Part shown: piece by piece, positions 40,615-49,168 of the stretch
Position numbering within the stretch: the stretch's first letter is position 1
Layout: every line of letters begins with the position of its first letter
NCBI RefSeq assembly: GCF_027922425.1
Contig: NZ_BSFQ01000026.1
Location: 1-64,000 of the forward strand
Source of the DNA: Pseudonocardia halophobica
GTDB lineage: Bacteria; Actinomycetota; Actinomycetes; Mycobacteriales; Pseudonocardiaceae
Direction: 5' to 3'
DNA: 64,000 bases
The notes under the pieces: generated by a model
What the model was told of the DNA's origin: nothing
The model's input: only the letters and a program-made list of their open reading frames with translations
The model's database searches: none
Made by a program: the position numbers and the translations under genes

Positions 40615-41610
40615 ATGACGACCCACGAGGTCACGCTCTCGATCCCCCTGCAGGTCTCGGTACGGTTCGGTCCGCCCGATCCGTCGGGGACCGCCGGTGT
40701 CGTCGACGGCATTCGCGTCACTCCGGAGATCGCGCCGGCCGGCCTGGAAGCGGCACGTCCCTTGGACTACTACGCGGGCTACACCGGTTATGCGGCGGAC
40801 TTCCTCGGGACGTCCGTGCCGCTGCCGACGCTGAGTTCCGAGCAGCGGCAGAACGCTGCCGAGAACGTCCTCGCCACTGCCGGGACGGACCCGACGGTCC
40901 TGCCGTACACACATTTCAGCCTCGTCATAAATCGACGCAGGCAGCTCGCCTACTACACCGCGGTCAACATCGACGGTGCACAGTCCGAGAAGCTCGAGCG
41001 CGGCCGTGACAAATGGTACTTCGATCCCCGGATAGCCGAGTCCGAGCAGATCGGGGAAGGATTGTACGCGCGGAACGCGCTGGATCGCGGCCACCTCGTC
41101 CGCAGGCTCGACCCCGTGTGGGGTCCGCAGGCGCGCCGCGGCAACGACGACACCTTCCACTTCACCAACTGCTCCCCTCAGCACGAGCGGTTCAACCAGT
41201 CCGACGAGCTGTGGCAGGGTCTCGAGAACTACATCCTCGAGCACGCCGATGCAGCGGAGCGGAAGGTCACCGTGTTCACCGGACCGGTGTTCGGTGTTGA
41301 GGACCCCCTCTACAAGGGTGTCCGACTACCCCTCGCGTTCTGGAAGATCCTCGTCTACGTGAAGGGCGGGAACGGGCCCGCCGCTGCGGGTTACCTGCTC
41401 GACCAGACCCGTCTCATCGAGGACATGCTCGGCCGGGAGGCGGCGTTCGACGCGGGTGTCTATCGGGTCCGCCTCAGCGACCTCATCGACAGGACCGAGT
41501 TGAACTTCACCCATCTGCAGCCGCACGAGCTGCCCCTCGACTCCGGTGGCTGGGAAGCCGCTCCGGAGCGCGTACGTATCCACGAGGACTTCGGCAACGT
41601 CGTTCTGTAG
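40615..41610 (+). CDS. DNA/RNA non-specific endonuclease (beta-beta-alpha-metal), cytoplasmic
   Basis: A 331-residue nuclease of the NucA/Serratia type. The catalytic motif DRGH is residues 157-160 (His160), the magnesium-binding Asn185 lies in FTNCSPQHERFNQ, and a WQGLE helix follows. The TVFTGPVFG strand and the C-terminal VYRVRLSDLIDRTEL are as in the family. Unlike secreted members it has no signal peptide (MTTHEVTLSIPLQVSVRF), so it should act inside the cell. It precedes the protease/hydrolase fusion by 89 bp on the same strand. The immediate context suggests a conflict, defence or self-directed role, which is inference. Confidence 0.88.
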   Translation: MTTHEVTLSIPLQVSVRFGPPDPSGTAGVVDGIRVTPEIAPAGLEAARPLDYYAGYTGYAADFLGTSVPLPTLSSEQRQNAAENVLATAGTDPTVLPYTHFSLVINRRRQLAYYTAVNIDGAQSEKLERGRDKWYFDPRIAESEQIGEGLYARNALDRGHLVRRLDPVWGPQARRGNDDTFHFTNCSPQHERFNQSDELWQGLENYILEHADAAERKVTVFTGPVFGVEDPLYKGVRLPLAFWKILVYVKGGNGPAAAGYLLDQTRLIEDMLGREAAFDAGVYRVRLSDLIDRTELNFTHLQPHELPLDSGGWEAAPERVRIHEDFGNVVL

Positions 41611-41699
41611 GAGTGGCCGCCCCGCTTCTGCGTCGAGCGCCACCGAGATCGTCAGGCCGGTGTGACCTCACCGGCTCCTGTCCGTTCGGGGAGGCACCG

Positions 41700-43646
41700 A
41701 TGGATGTGCGGCAGCAGCAGGAGCGCGTGGCGGAGCGATACCGGCGAACAGCCGCCGAACGGGAGGAGATCCGGCGCCGCCAGGAGGCAGCGGGGACTCC
41801 GGTCGTCGTCGACGACGAGGATCAGCTCCGCGCCCGCGCCTCCCGGTTACTGGCCAACGGCGAGGTCGGCGCGAGCGCACTCTCGCACGCCCTCTCCGAC
41901 GGGCACGCACTACGGCCGACCGTGTTGTTCGAACGGATCCTCGGGGCCGCGAGCGAACTGCAGAGCGTCAACTTCCTCGCCCGCGGGGAGCGTGCGGCGC
42001 GAGCCGTCGGGCGGATCTCCATCCTGGAGTCCGGGCGACTCGCCGGCTTCGGCACGGGCTTCCTCGTGGGCGAGCGGCTCCTCCTGACCAACAACCACGT
42101 CCTCCCGGATCCCGACACCGCCACCTCGTCGTTCGTCGAGTTCGATCTCGAGCTCGACGTCGACGGCGTGACGAAGCGGGCCGACCGGTACGACCTGGAC
42201 CCGGCCACGCTCTTCGTCACACACGTCGATCTCGACTTCTCCCTCGTGGCGGTCGCACAGGGCGACGGAGGCCGGAGGCCCGGCTCGGTGCACGGCTGGC
42301 ACCGACTGATCGCCAACCAGGGGAAGATCGTCATCGGTGAGCCGGTCAACGTCGTCGGGCATCCGAACGGCCGGGCCAAGGAGGTCGCGGTCCGCGACAA
42401 CGCCCTGCTCAACCAGCTGCCCGACTATCTGCACTACCGCACCGACACCGAGCCCGGGAACTCCGGTTCCCCGGTCTTCAACGACCAGTGGGAGGTCGTG
42501 GCCCTGCACCATGCCGGCGTGCCCGGTCCGGACGGGCAGAGCTGGATCGCCAACGAGGGTGTCCGGGTCAGCGTGCTGCTCACGCATCTCGCCGACACCG
42601 AACTGCCCCCCGCACAACGCGGGGTGCTGACCGAGCTGGGGCCCCAGGCCGTGCCCAGCGGCGCCGTGCCGGGCGAGGTCGACCTGGCCCCCGCCGCCGT
42701 CCCTTCGCAGCGTCCCCGCGCGCGGCGGCCGGTGGGAAGCACCCCGCCCACGGAACGCCGGACGCCCGGCCTCATCGGCCGACCCCGCGGGCGCCGCGCC
42801 GTCGTCTTCCTCCACGGCCGGGGTCAGGAAGGCCAGGACCCCGTCCGGTTGCGGGCGACGTGGGCCGGGGGACTCGCGCGCGGGCTCGCGGCCGGTGGAC
42901 TGGCCCCCCTCGACGCCGCCGACGTCTGGTTCCCGTTCTACGGGGACGCACTGATCTCCGCCCTCGACGTGCCCGAGCGGGCGGGCGCCCCGACGGCCGC
43001 CGAGACCTTCGCCCCCACCGAATCGTCCACCCGGGTGGTCTACGCCGAGCTCATCGACCAGGCGGCCGCGCGCGCCGGCATGCCGCTCGAGGAGCGCCGG
43101 ACCGCGCAGGAGGGCGGGCTTCTCGGCGGCCTCGTCGAAGCGTTGCAGGGCCCGCTCTCGTGGCTGGCGGACCGGAGCGGTCTCGACGATCTCGTGATCG
43201 CGGCCGTCCTCCGCGACGTCGCGGCCTACCTCGATCGCGACTCCGTGCGAACCGCAGTGCTCGACGCGGTTCGGGCCTGCCTGCCGGACGACGGCGAGCT
43301 CGTCCTGGTCAGCCACAGCCTCGGCAGCGTCGTCGCGATCGATCTCCTGACACAGCTTCCCGATCGCCTCGACGTCCCGGTCCTGGTGACCGCCGGCAGT
43401 CCGCTTGGACTGGACGCCGTGCAGAAGCGGCTCCTCGCCGGTGGTCCCGTGCGCCCTGCGCGCGTCGGGTCGTGGCTCAACGCCTGGGCGGCAGCCGATG
43501 CCGTGGCCATCGGCTGCCCGTTGGGCGACGACTGGGATCAGGTCCGTGACGTGCGGACGGGCAATCCGAAGGACCGGGCGCACGACATCGCCGAGTACCT
43601 CGCCGATCCGGTCGTCGCGGGCGAGATCGGGAGATCAGTCCGGTAG
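41700..43646 (+). CDS. Trypsin-like protease fused to an alpha/beta-hydrolase domain
   Basis: A 648-residue protein without signal peptide. An N-terminal helical module (1-100, Arg/Glu-rich) is followed by a trypsin-like domain with His133 (LLTNNHV), Asp179 (VDLDFSLV) and Ser255 (GNSGSPVF). A Pro/Arg-rich linker (about 330-360) leads to an alpha/beta-hydrolase with AVVFLHGRGQ near the oxyanion strand and nucleophile Ser540 (VSHSLGS). Some trypsin-like proteases with this kind of N-terminal module occur with DNA/RNA nucleases; here the nuclease is the separate upstream gene. ATG 41700 follows GGGGAGG. Confidence 0.85.
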   Translation: MDVRQQQERVAERYRRTAAEREEIRRRQEAAGTPVVVDDEDQLRARASRLLANGEVGASALSHALSDGHALRPTVLFERILGAASELQSVNFLARGERAARAVGRISILESGRLAGFGTGFLVGERLLLTNNHVLPDPDTATSSFVEFDLELDVDGVTKRADRYDLDPATLFVTHVDLDFSLVAVAQGDGGRRPGSVHGWHRLIANQGKIVIGEPVNVVGHPNGRAKEVAVRDNALLNQLPDYLHYRTDTEPGNSGSPVFNDQWEVVALHHAGVPGPDGQSWIANEGVRVSVLLTHLADTELPPAQRGVLTELGPQAVPSGAVPGEVDLAPAAVPSQRPRARRPVGSTPPTERRTPGLIGRPRGRRAVVFLHGRGQEGQDPVRLRATWAGGLARGLAAGGLAPLDAADVWFPFYGDALISALDVPERAGAPTAAETFAPTESSTRVVYAELIDQAAARAGMPLEERRTAQEGGLLGGLVEALQGPLSWLADRSGLDDLVIAAVLRDVAAYLDRDSVRTAVLDAVRACLPDDGELVLVSHSLGSVVAIDLLTQLPDRLDVPVLVTAGSPLGLDAVQKRLLAGGPVRPARVGSWLNAWAAADAVAIGCPLGDDWDQVRDVRTGNPKDRAHDIAEYLADPVVAGEIGRSVR

Positions 43647-43653
43647 CCCCGGG

Positions 43654-43684
43654 CGCGGCGGCCGACCCCTCCGCGGCCGCCGCG
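43654..43684. terminator. Bidirectional hairpin between convergent genes
   Basis: Perfect 11-bp inverted repeat (CGCGGCGGCCG at 43654-43664; CGGCCGCCGCG at 43674-43684) with a 9-nt loop, exactly in the 46-bp gap between the convergent protease/hydrolase and FAD-oxidoreductase genes. Confidence 0.7.
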
Positions 43685-43692
43685 ACCACGTG

Positions 43693-45090
43693 TCACGGCG
43701 CGATGTTCTGGTTGAGGCGGAACAGGTTGGTGGGGTCGTAGCGCCGCTTCAGCTCCACCAACCGCGCGTAGCGCCGTGCGCCGTAGGTGTCCCGCAGGGC
43801 TTCCTGGTTCTCGGTGAGGAAGTTGACGTACCCACCTCCCTCGCCGTGGCGCGCCGTCGCGCGGGCGAGGTCCCTGGCCCACGCCTGGTTCGCCCCGTCG
43901 TCCGCGGGGTCGTCCCAGATGCCGATGACGTTGAACGTGAACGCGGCGTCCCGCCCCGGGTAGGCCGTCGCCTCCGCCCCGACCCGCGCGACCGCGCCGC
44001 CCATCTGGTGCAGGTGGAACTCGCTCGCGGTCGACGGGCGGGCCCGGACGGCCTCGACGACGGCCCCGACCAGGTCGTCGGGGCAGCCGGAGGTGTACCC
44101 GCCGGCGAAGTGGTATCGGCGCCCGGCCGGGACCTTCGCGTCGAACGCCGTCTGCCAGACCGGGTACGGCATCGGCCCGAACGGGTCCGCGGCCGGGCCG
44201 AGGGCCCGCAGCGGCGCGAGCAGGTCCTGGGCTTCCCCCGCCGCGCCGCAGTGACACCCCACGACGGCGACGACGGGCCGATCCCGCAGGTCCGGCGGGA
44301 CGAACGCCGCGGGCGGCGCGGTGAGGAAGCTCAGCAGCGTCCGGAAGTCGTCCGGGACCCCGGTGACGTACTCGCGGTAGAAGGCCACCACCTCGGCCGC
44401 CCGGTCCAGCGGGAACAGCGCCAGGCCGGCCGTGACCTCGGCGACGGGGTGCAGCGCGAACGTGAGCCCGGTGACCACTCCGAAGTTGCCCCCGCCGCCC
44501 CGCAGGCCCCACATCAGCTCGGGGTCGTGCTCGTCGTCCGCGCGCACGACCTGTCCGTCGGCGGTCACGACCTCGGCGGCGACCAGGTTGTCGCAGGCCA
44601 GCCCGTACCGGCGGGACAACCAGCCGATCCCGCCGCCGAGGGTCAGCCCGGCGACGCCCGTCGTCGAGACCAGGCCGCCCGGGGTCGCGAGCCCGTGGGC
44701 GGCCGTCGCCGCGTCGACGTCGCCCCACAACGCCCCGCCGCCGACGTGGGCGCGCCGCGCGGCCGGGTCCACCCGGATCTCCCGCATCCGGGACAGGTCG
44801 ACGACGATCCCGCCGTCGTTGGTCGCGAACCCGGGCAGGCCGTGCCCGCCACCGCGCACGGAGAGCGGCAGGTCGTGCTCCCGCGCCAGGCCGACCGCCG
44901 CGACGACGTCGGGCACCGACCGGCAACGGACGACCGCGGCCGGGTACCGGTCGACGCAGCCGTTCCACACTCGCCGCACGCTGTCGAACTCCGGATCCGG
45001 CGGCCCGACCACCGTGCCGTCCATCCGGTCGGCCAGCTCCGCGAGCGCCGTCGCGAGGCCGGCGCGGTCGCTGCTCCTCGTCACCGTCAT
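43693..45090 (-). CDS. FAD-linked oxidoreductase (berberine-bridge/PCMH type)
   Basis: A 465-residue flavoprotein. The PCMH FAD-binding domain carries AAVVRCRSVPDVVAAVGLAREHDLPLSVRGGGHGLPG, whose His is the usual covalent FAD attachment site. GVAGLTLGGGIGWLSRRYGLACDNLVAAEVVTADG and GGGGNFGVVTGLTFALH follow. The C-terminal BBE signature YDPTNLFRLNQNIAP is intact. The second Cys attachment seen in bicovalent members is absent from the GG-x-GG loop, so single attachment is expected. It oxidises an alcohol or sugar-type substrate with O2; the substrate is unknown. ATG 45090 is the start. Confidence 0.88.
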   Translation of the reverse strand: MTVTRSSDRAGLATALAELADRMDGTVVGPPDPEFDSVRRVWNGCVDRYPAAVVRCRSVPDVVAAVGLAREHDLPLSVRGGGHGLPGFATNDGGIVVDLSRMREIRVDPAARRAHVGGGALWGDVDAATAAHGLATPGGLVSTTGVAGLTLGGGIGWLSRRYGLACDNLVAAEVVTADGQVVRADDEHDPELMWGLRGGGGNFGVVTGLTFALHPVAEVTAGLALFPLDRAAEVVAFYREYVTGVPDDFRTLLSFLTAPPAAFVPPDLRDRPVVAVVGCHCGAAGEAQDLLAPLRALGPAADPFGPMPYPVWQTAFDAKVPAGRRYHFAGGYTSGCPDDLVGAVVEAVRARPSTASEFHLHQMGGAVARVGAEATAYPGRDAAFTFNVIGIWDDPADDGANQAWARDLARATARHGEGGGYVNFLTENQEALRDTYGARRYARLVELKRRYDPTNLFRLNQNIAP

Positions 45091-45211
45091 GGTGTGCTCC
45101 TCGGACTCGGCGCCGGGTCCCCGGTCGATCGGTCTCGTGCCCCGGCGCGGGTGGAGCGCGACGGTAGGGGCGCGGACTTTGCACCGGCTGAACAGCGACG
45201 TCGGACAGGAA

Positions 45212-48200
45212 TCAGGACGATCGGCCGGCGCAGGCGGCCAGCCCGTCGACCGCGCCGAGGGTGGCGAACAGCGCCTCGGCCGAGCGCCGGGCCTCCTCCG
45301 CCGCGGCCGTGCGGCCGACGCGCCGGCGGGCCTCCGCGAGCTGGAGCGACAACCAGCCGGCCCACCGGTGGTCCCCCGGGCCGCCCGTCGCGCGGGCCAC
45401 CGCGTGCTCGAGGAGCCGCCCCGCCTCGGCGTGGTCGCCGCCGTCCATGGCGATGTCGGCCAGGGCGGCGAGCATGCCGATGGTGCCGGGCCCGTCGCGT
45501 GTCTCGCGGAACCCGGTCGCCGCCAGCCGGACCAGGTCACGCCCGTGGGCGACGTCGCCCGCGGCCGCGGCGAGCAGGCCGAGGTTCCCCGTCGTCAGGC
45601 CGACGGCGCGGCGGTCGCCGAGCCCCTCGCGGAGGCGGAGCGCCTCGCGCAGCGCCGCCCGCCCTGGCCCGAACTCGCCGCGCACCCCGAGGAGACAGCC
45701 CTGGTGGTTCAGGGCGACCGCGCGGCCGACCAGGTCCTTCCGTGCGGTGAAGCCCTGCAGCGCCGCGTCGACGCACGCCGCCGCCTCGTCGAGCTCGCCC
45801 TCCGCACGGGCGAGCCAGGCGAGGTTGCAGCGGACGTAGCCCGCGGCCCGGTCCGCCGCGACCAGCCGACCCTGGAGCATCGTCTCCTCGAACACCGTGC
45901 GGGGTCCGTCGCGGTCGACCGCCACCCCGAGCAGGACCGGCGCGAAGAACGGTCGCCCGGGCCGGGGCAGTGCCCGGAGCATGTCCAGCGCCCGGAGCAG
46001 CTGCTCCCGCGCGATGCACCACTTCCCCTGCGACAGCGCGACGAGACCGAGCAGGTGGACGGCCGCGGCGGCGGCGCCGTCCGAGCGCCCGGCCGCGCCG
46101 AGGCACTCCTCGGCGAGCGCACACGCCGTCGCCCAGGCCCCGTCCATGAAGGCGAGCACCGCGCTCAGCTGGAGCGCCTGCGCGGGTTCCGGCTCGCGGA
46201 GCTCCCGCTGCACCGCCACGTGCCGCGCACCGAGCTCGGCCAGCCGTTCCCCGCGCCCGCACCGGACGTCGAGCACGGCGAGGGCGAACACCGCGGCGCC
46301 CCGCGCGGCACCGCCCTCGGGCGCCGCCGCCAGCGCGTCCTCCAGCCAGCGGGCGCCCTCGCGGAACCGGCCGCGGGCGAGCCAGTACGGCCAGAGGCGC
46401 ACCGCCAGGTCGAGCGCGGCCCCGGGATCGTCGACGAGGGCGAACTCCAGCGCGGACCGCAGCTCGTCCGACTCGGCGTCGAGCACCGCGGTGCCGGCAC
46501 CGGTCGTGGTGTCGCACCGGGCCGCGACGGTGCCGTACCACCCGAGGTGACGTCGTCGGGCCGACCGCGCCTCGCCCGCCTCCACCGCCGCCTCGGCGGC
46601 GTACTGCCGGAGGGTGGCGAGGAGCCGGTAACGGGTGGCGCCGGCCCGCGTCCCGGCCAGCACGAGGGACTTGTCGACCAGCCCGGCGAGGGCCTGGAGG
46701 GTCGGCGTGCGCCTCGTGCCGGGACCCTCGACGTCCCGGCCGCACACCGCCTCCACCGCCTCGAGACCGACGCTCCCGGAGAAGACGCCGAGGTGCCGGA
46801 ACACCGTGCGCTCGGCGTCGTCGAGCAACCGATAGCTCCAGTCGACGGTCGCGCGCAGGGTCCGCTGCCGGTCGGGCGCGGTCCGGTGCCCGGGCCCCAG
46901 TACGCCCAGCGCGTCGTCGAGCCGGGCGGCGATCTGCCCCGGGTCGAGGGCGGGCAGGCGGGCGGCGGCGAGCTCGAGAGCGAGGGGCAGGCCGTCGAGG
47001 TCCACGCAGATCCGGGCGATCGCCCCGGCGTTGTCGTCCGTGAGCGTGAAGCGCGGCGCGACGGCCTTCGCGCGCTGCACGAACAGCCGCGCGGCGGCCA
47101 CGTGCCCCACCCCGCGGGCCGTCGAGTCCGGCCCGGGCAGGGCCAGGGGCGGGATGCGCCAGGCGACCTCGCCCTCGGCGCGCAACGGCTCCCGGCTGGT
47201 GGCCAGGATCATCAGCCCCGGGCAGCGGCGCAGCAGCTCACCGGCCAGATGCGCGCACGGGTCGACCAGGTGCTCGCAGTTGTCGAGGACGAGCAGCATT
47301 CGCCGGCCGCCGAGCTGGCGGACCAGCGCGGGCAGCGGCTCGCCGCGCTCCGGCAGCGTCAGGCCCAGTCCGGCAGCGACGTGCTGAGCCACCAGCGCCG
47401 GCCTGGAGAGAGCCGCGAGCTCGACCAGCCGGACGCCGTCGGGGTGGCGGTCCCGCCGCCGTCGGGCGATCTCGATCGCCAACCGGGTCTTCCCCGCGCC
47501 GCCGGGCCCCGTGATCGTCAGCATCCGGGTCCGGTCCAGGAGCACGGCCGTCTCCTCGAGCTCCGCCCCGCGACCGATCAGCTCGGTGACCTCGAGCGGG
47601 AGGTTGTGCGGGTCCGCGGGAACGGGCTCGACGTCGACGGTCGATCCCGCCAGCAGGTCGCGGTAGAGCCGGCGGGTCCGCGGGTCGGGCACGCCGCCGA
47701 ACTCCCGCTCGATCCCGTCGCGCAGCCGCTCGAACACCGCCAGCGCCTCGGCGTGCCGGCCGCCGGCGGCCAGCGCCCGCATCAGCGCCCGCGCGACCGG
47801 CTCGTGGAGCCCGTCCTCCCGCTGGACCGGCACGAGGATCTCGACCGCACGACCGTGGTCGACACACTCCGCGGCAGCCAGCGCGAGCTCGGTCCGGACG
47901 GCCAGCAGGGCGTCCCGGTGCGGCTGCGCCCAGGCCTCGTAGCGGTCCTCGGGCAGCAGCTCACCGGCACCGGCCGCGAGGACACGCTCGATCTCCTCGG
48001 GATCCGTCGACCCGCGGGCCGTGCGGGCCCGGCGCCGGAACTCCTCCAGATCGACGACGACCGGCCGTCCCGGCGCCAGCGCGACCAGCTCGCGACGCAG
48101 GACGATCCCGCCGCCGACCCCGACCGTGCCGAGCGCCCGCCGGGCGGCGTGCAGCACCTGGTGCAGGTTGTTGCGGGTGGCGGTCCCGTCGTTGCCCGGC

Positions 48201-48382
48201 CACCACAGCTCGCACAACCGGTCCTGGTGGACGCGCCGCTCCGGCTCGAGGGCGAGCAGCTTCACCAGGGTGCGGGCCTTGCGCAGCCGCCACGCGCCGT
48301 CGCCGACCCACCGAGCGCCGACGCCGACCGCGAAGCCGCCCAGGAGCCGGATCGACAGCGCCTCCCCTGCCGCCTCGTCCAT
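45212..48382 (-). CDS. AfsR/SARP-type regulator with NB-ARC-like ATPase and TPR domains
   Basis: A 1056-residue regulator (ATG 48382 after GGGAGGGGG). An OmpR-like winged helix (SIRLLGGFAVGVGARWVGDGAWRLRKARTLVKLLALEPERRVHQDRL) is followed by a BTAD domain (about 100-250), a STAND ATPase with Walker A GPGGAGKT (about 295) and Walker B RMLLVLDNCEH, and a long tetratricopeptide tail. Proteins of this build integrate a signal and activate nearby genes, often for secondary metabolism. It is next to the FAD oxidoreductase (121 bp gap). Confidence 0.88.
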   Translation of the reverse strand: MDEAAGEALSIRLLGGFAVGVGARWVGDGAWRLRKARTLVKLLALEPERRVHQDRLCELWWPGNDGTATRNNLHQVLHAARRALGTVGVGGGIVLRRELVALAPGRPVVVDLEEFRRRARTARGSTDPEEIERVLAAGAGELLPEDRYEAWAQPHRDALLAVRTELALAAAECVDHGRAVEILVPVQREDGLHEPVARALMRALAAGGRHAEALAVFERLRDGIEREFGGVPDPRTRRLYRDLLAGSTVDVEPVPADPHNLPLEVTELIGRGAELEETAVLLDRTRMLTITGPGGAGKTRLAIEIARRRRDRHPDGVRLVELAALSRPALVAQHVAAGLGLTLPERGEPLPALVRQLGGRRMLLVLDNCEHLVDPCAHLAGELLRRCPGLMILATSREPLRAEGEVAWRIPPLALPGPDSTARGVGHVAAARLFVQRAKAVAPRFTLTDDNAGAIARICVDLDGLPLALELAAARLPALDPGQIAARLDDALGVLGPGHRTAPDRQRTLRATVDWSYRLLDDAERTVFRHLGVFSGSVGLEAVEAVCGRDVEGPGTRRTPTLQALAGLVDKSLVLAGTRAGATRYRLLATLRQYAAEAAVEAGEARSARRRHLGWYGTVAARCDTTTGAGTAVLDAESDELRSALEFALVDDPGAALDLAVRLWPYWLARGRFREGARWLEDALAAAPEGGAARGAAVFALAVLDVRCGRGERLAELGARHVAVQRELREPEPAQALQLSAVLAFMDGAWATACALAEECLGAAGRSDGAAAAAVHLLGLVALSQGKWCIAREQLLRALDMLRALPRPGRPFFAPVLLGVAVDRDGPRTVFEETMLQGRLVAADRAAGYVRCNLAWLARAEGELDEAAACVDAALQGFTARKDLVGRAVALNHQGCLLGVRGEFGPGRAALREALRLREGLGDRRAVGLTTGNLGLLAAAAGDVAHGRDLVRLAATGFRETRDGPGTIGMLAALADIAMDGGDHAEAGRLLEHAVARATGGPGDHRWAGWLSLQLAEARRRVGRTAAAEEARRSAEALFATLGAVDGLAACAGRSS

Positions 48383-48447
48383 GCTCGCCCCCTCCCCAGG
48401 AGCGTGGGCGAGTGTCCCGGGAACGGGAATCGGCGACAAGGAACGGC

Positions 48448-48705
48448 TCAGGCGGAGCGGGATCCGGGCGGACGGATGGCCAGGACCTCCTGGGCGAGTC
48501 GATCGATCAGGGGGTCGTTCTGGAAACGCCGTCCGAAGTCCGCGTAGGCGGTGAGCTCCCGGGCGATGACCTCGCCGATCGTCCCGGGGAGTACGAGTCG
48601 CGCATGGCGGGCGGCGCCGCGCAGCCGGGACTGGTCGTGAACGGCGAGCCGCCCGTCGGAGGCGCTGCTCGTGAGTGTGACCGGCACGCCGAGCATCGTG
48701 ATCAC
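48448..48705 (-). CDS. Small hypothetical protein
   Basis: An 85-residue protein starting at GTG 48705, preceded by GGGGAGGG. It reads MITMLGVPVTLTSSASDGRLAVHDQSRLRG... and ends in a helix ELTAYADFGRRFQNDPLIDRLAQEVLAIR. The frame is open further upstream, but that part overlaps the cupin gene and is not protein-like. No family is recognised. It follows the cupin gene by 40 bp on the same strand, so both may share a transcript. Confidence 0.5.
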   Translation of the reverse strand: MITMLGVPVTLTSSASDGRLAVHDQSRLRGAARHARLVLPGTIGEVIARELTAYADFGRRFQNDPLIDRLAQEVLAIRPPGSRSA

Positions 48706-48745
48706 GTCGGCCCTCCCCACCGTCGGGCTCCCGTCCCGGGCCGGG

Positions 48746-49111
48746 TCAGCCGGGGGAACGGGTGAGGTGGGCGACGACCGGGGCGAGCTCCCGGGTCGGT
48801 GAGAAGTCGACGTACTCGGTGTCCTCCAGCGCGATCGGCGCGTGGCCCGGTGACCAGTAGAAGGCCTGGCCGGCCGTGACCAGCTCGGCGCCCTCCTCGG
48901 AGCGCACCTCGATCCGTCCGGAGAGGACGTAGCCCCAGTGCGGGCACGGGCACAGGTCACCGGGCAGGCCCGCGAGAGCCGGACCGAGGTCGGTGCCACC
49001 CGGCAGCCGGACGAACCCGACCGTCATCTCGCCGCCGATCTCGTGGCCCTTGAGCTCGACCCCACCGCCGTCGATGACCGCAGGGGCCTCGGCACTGCTG
49101 ATCGCGGGCAT
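48746..49111 (-). CDS. Cupin domain protein
   Basis: A 121-residue single-domain cupin. The first cupin motif region reads PCPHWGYVLSGRIEVRSEEGAELVTAGQAFYWSPGHAPIALEDTEYVDFSP, with the usual G-[FY]-V-L-x-G-x-[IL] core and PGH second motif. The metal-binding His set is only partly present, so it may be a ligand-binding rather than catalytic cupin. It lies between the two large AfsR-type regulators. Confidence 0.8.
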   Translation of the reverse strand: MPAISSAEAPAVIDGGGVELKGHEIGGEMTVGFVRLPGGTDLGPALAGLPGDLCPCPHWGYVLSGRIEVRSEEGAELVTAGQAFYWSPGHAPIALEDTEYVDFSPTRELAPVVAHLTRSPG

Positions 49112-49168
49112 CCCGCACCTCCGTGTTCGTCGGAGGCGTCATGCTGCTCCGGACCGGTCTCGCCGCGG

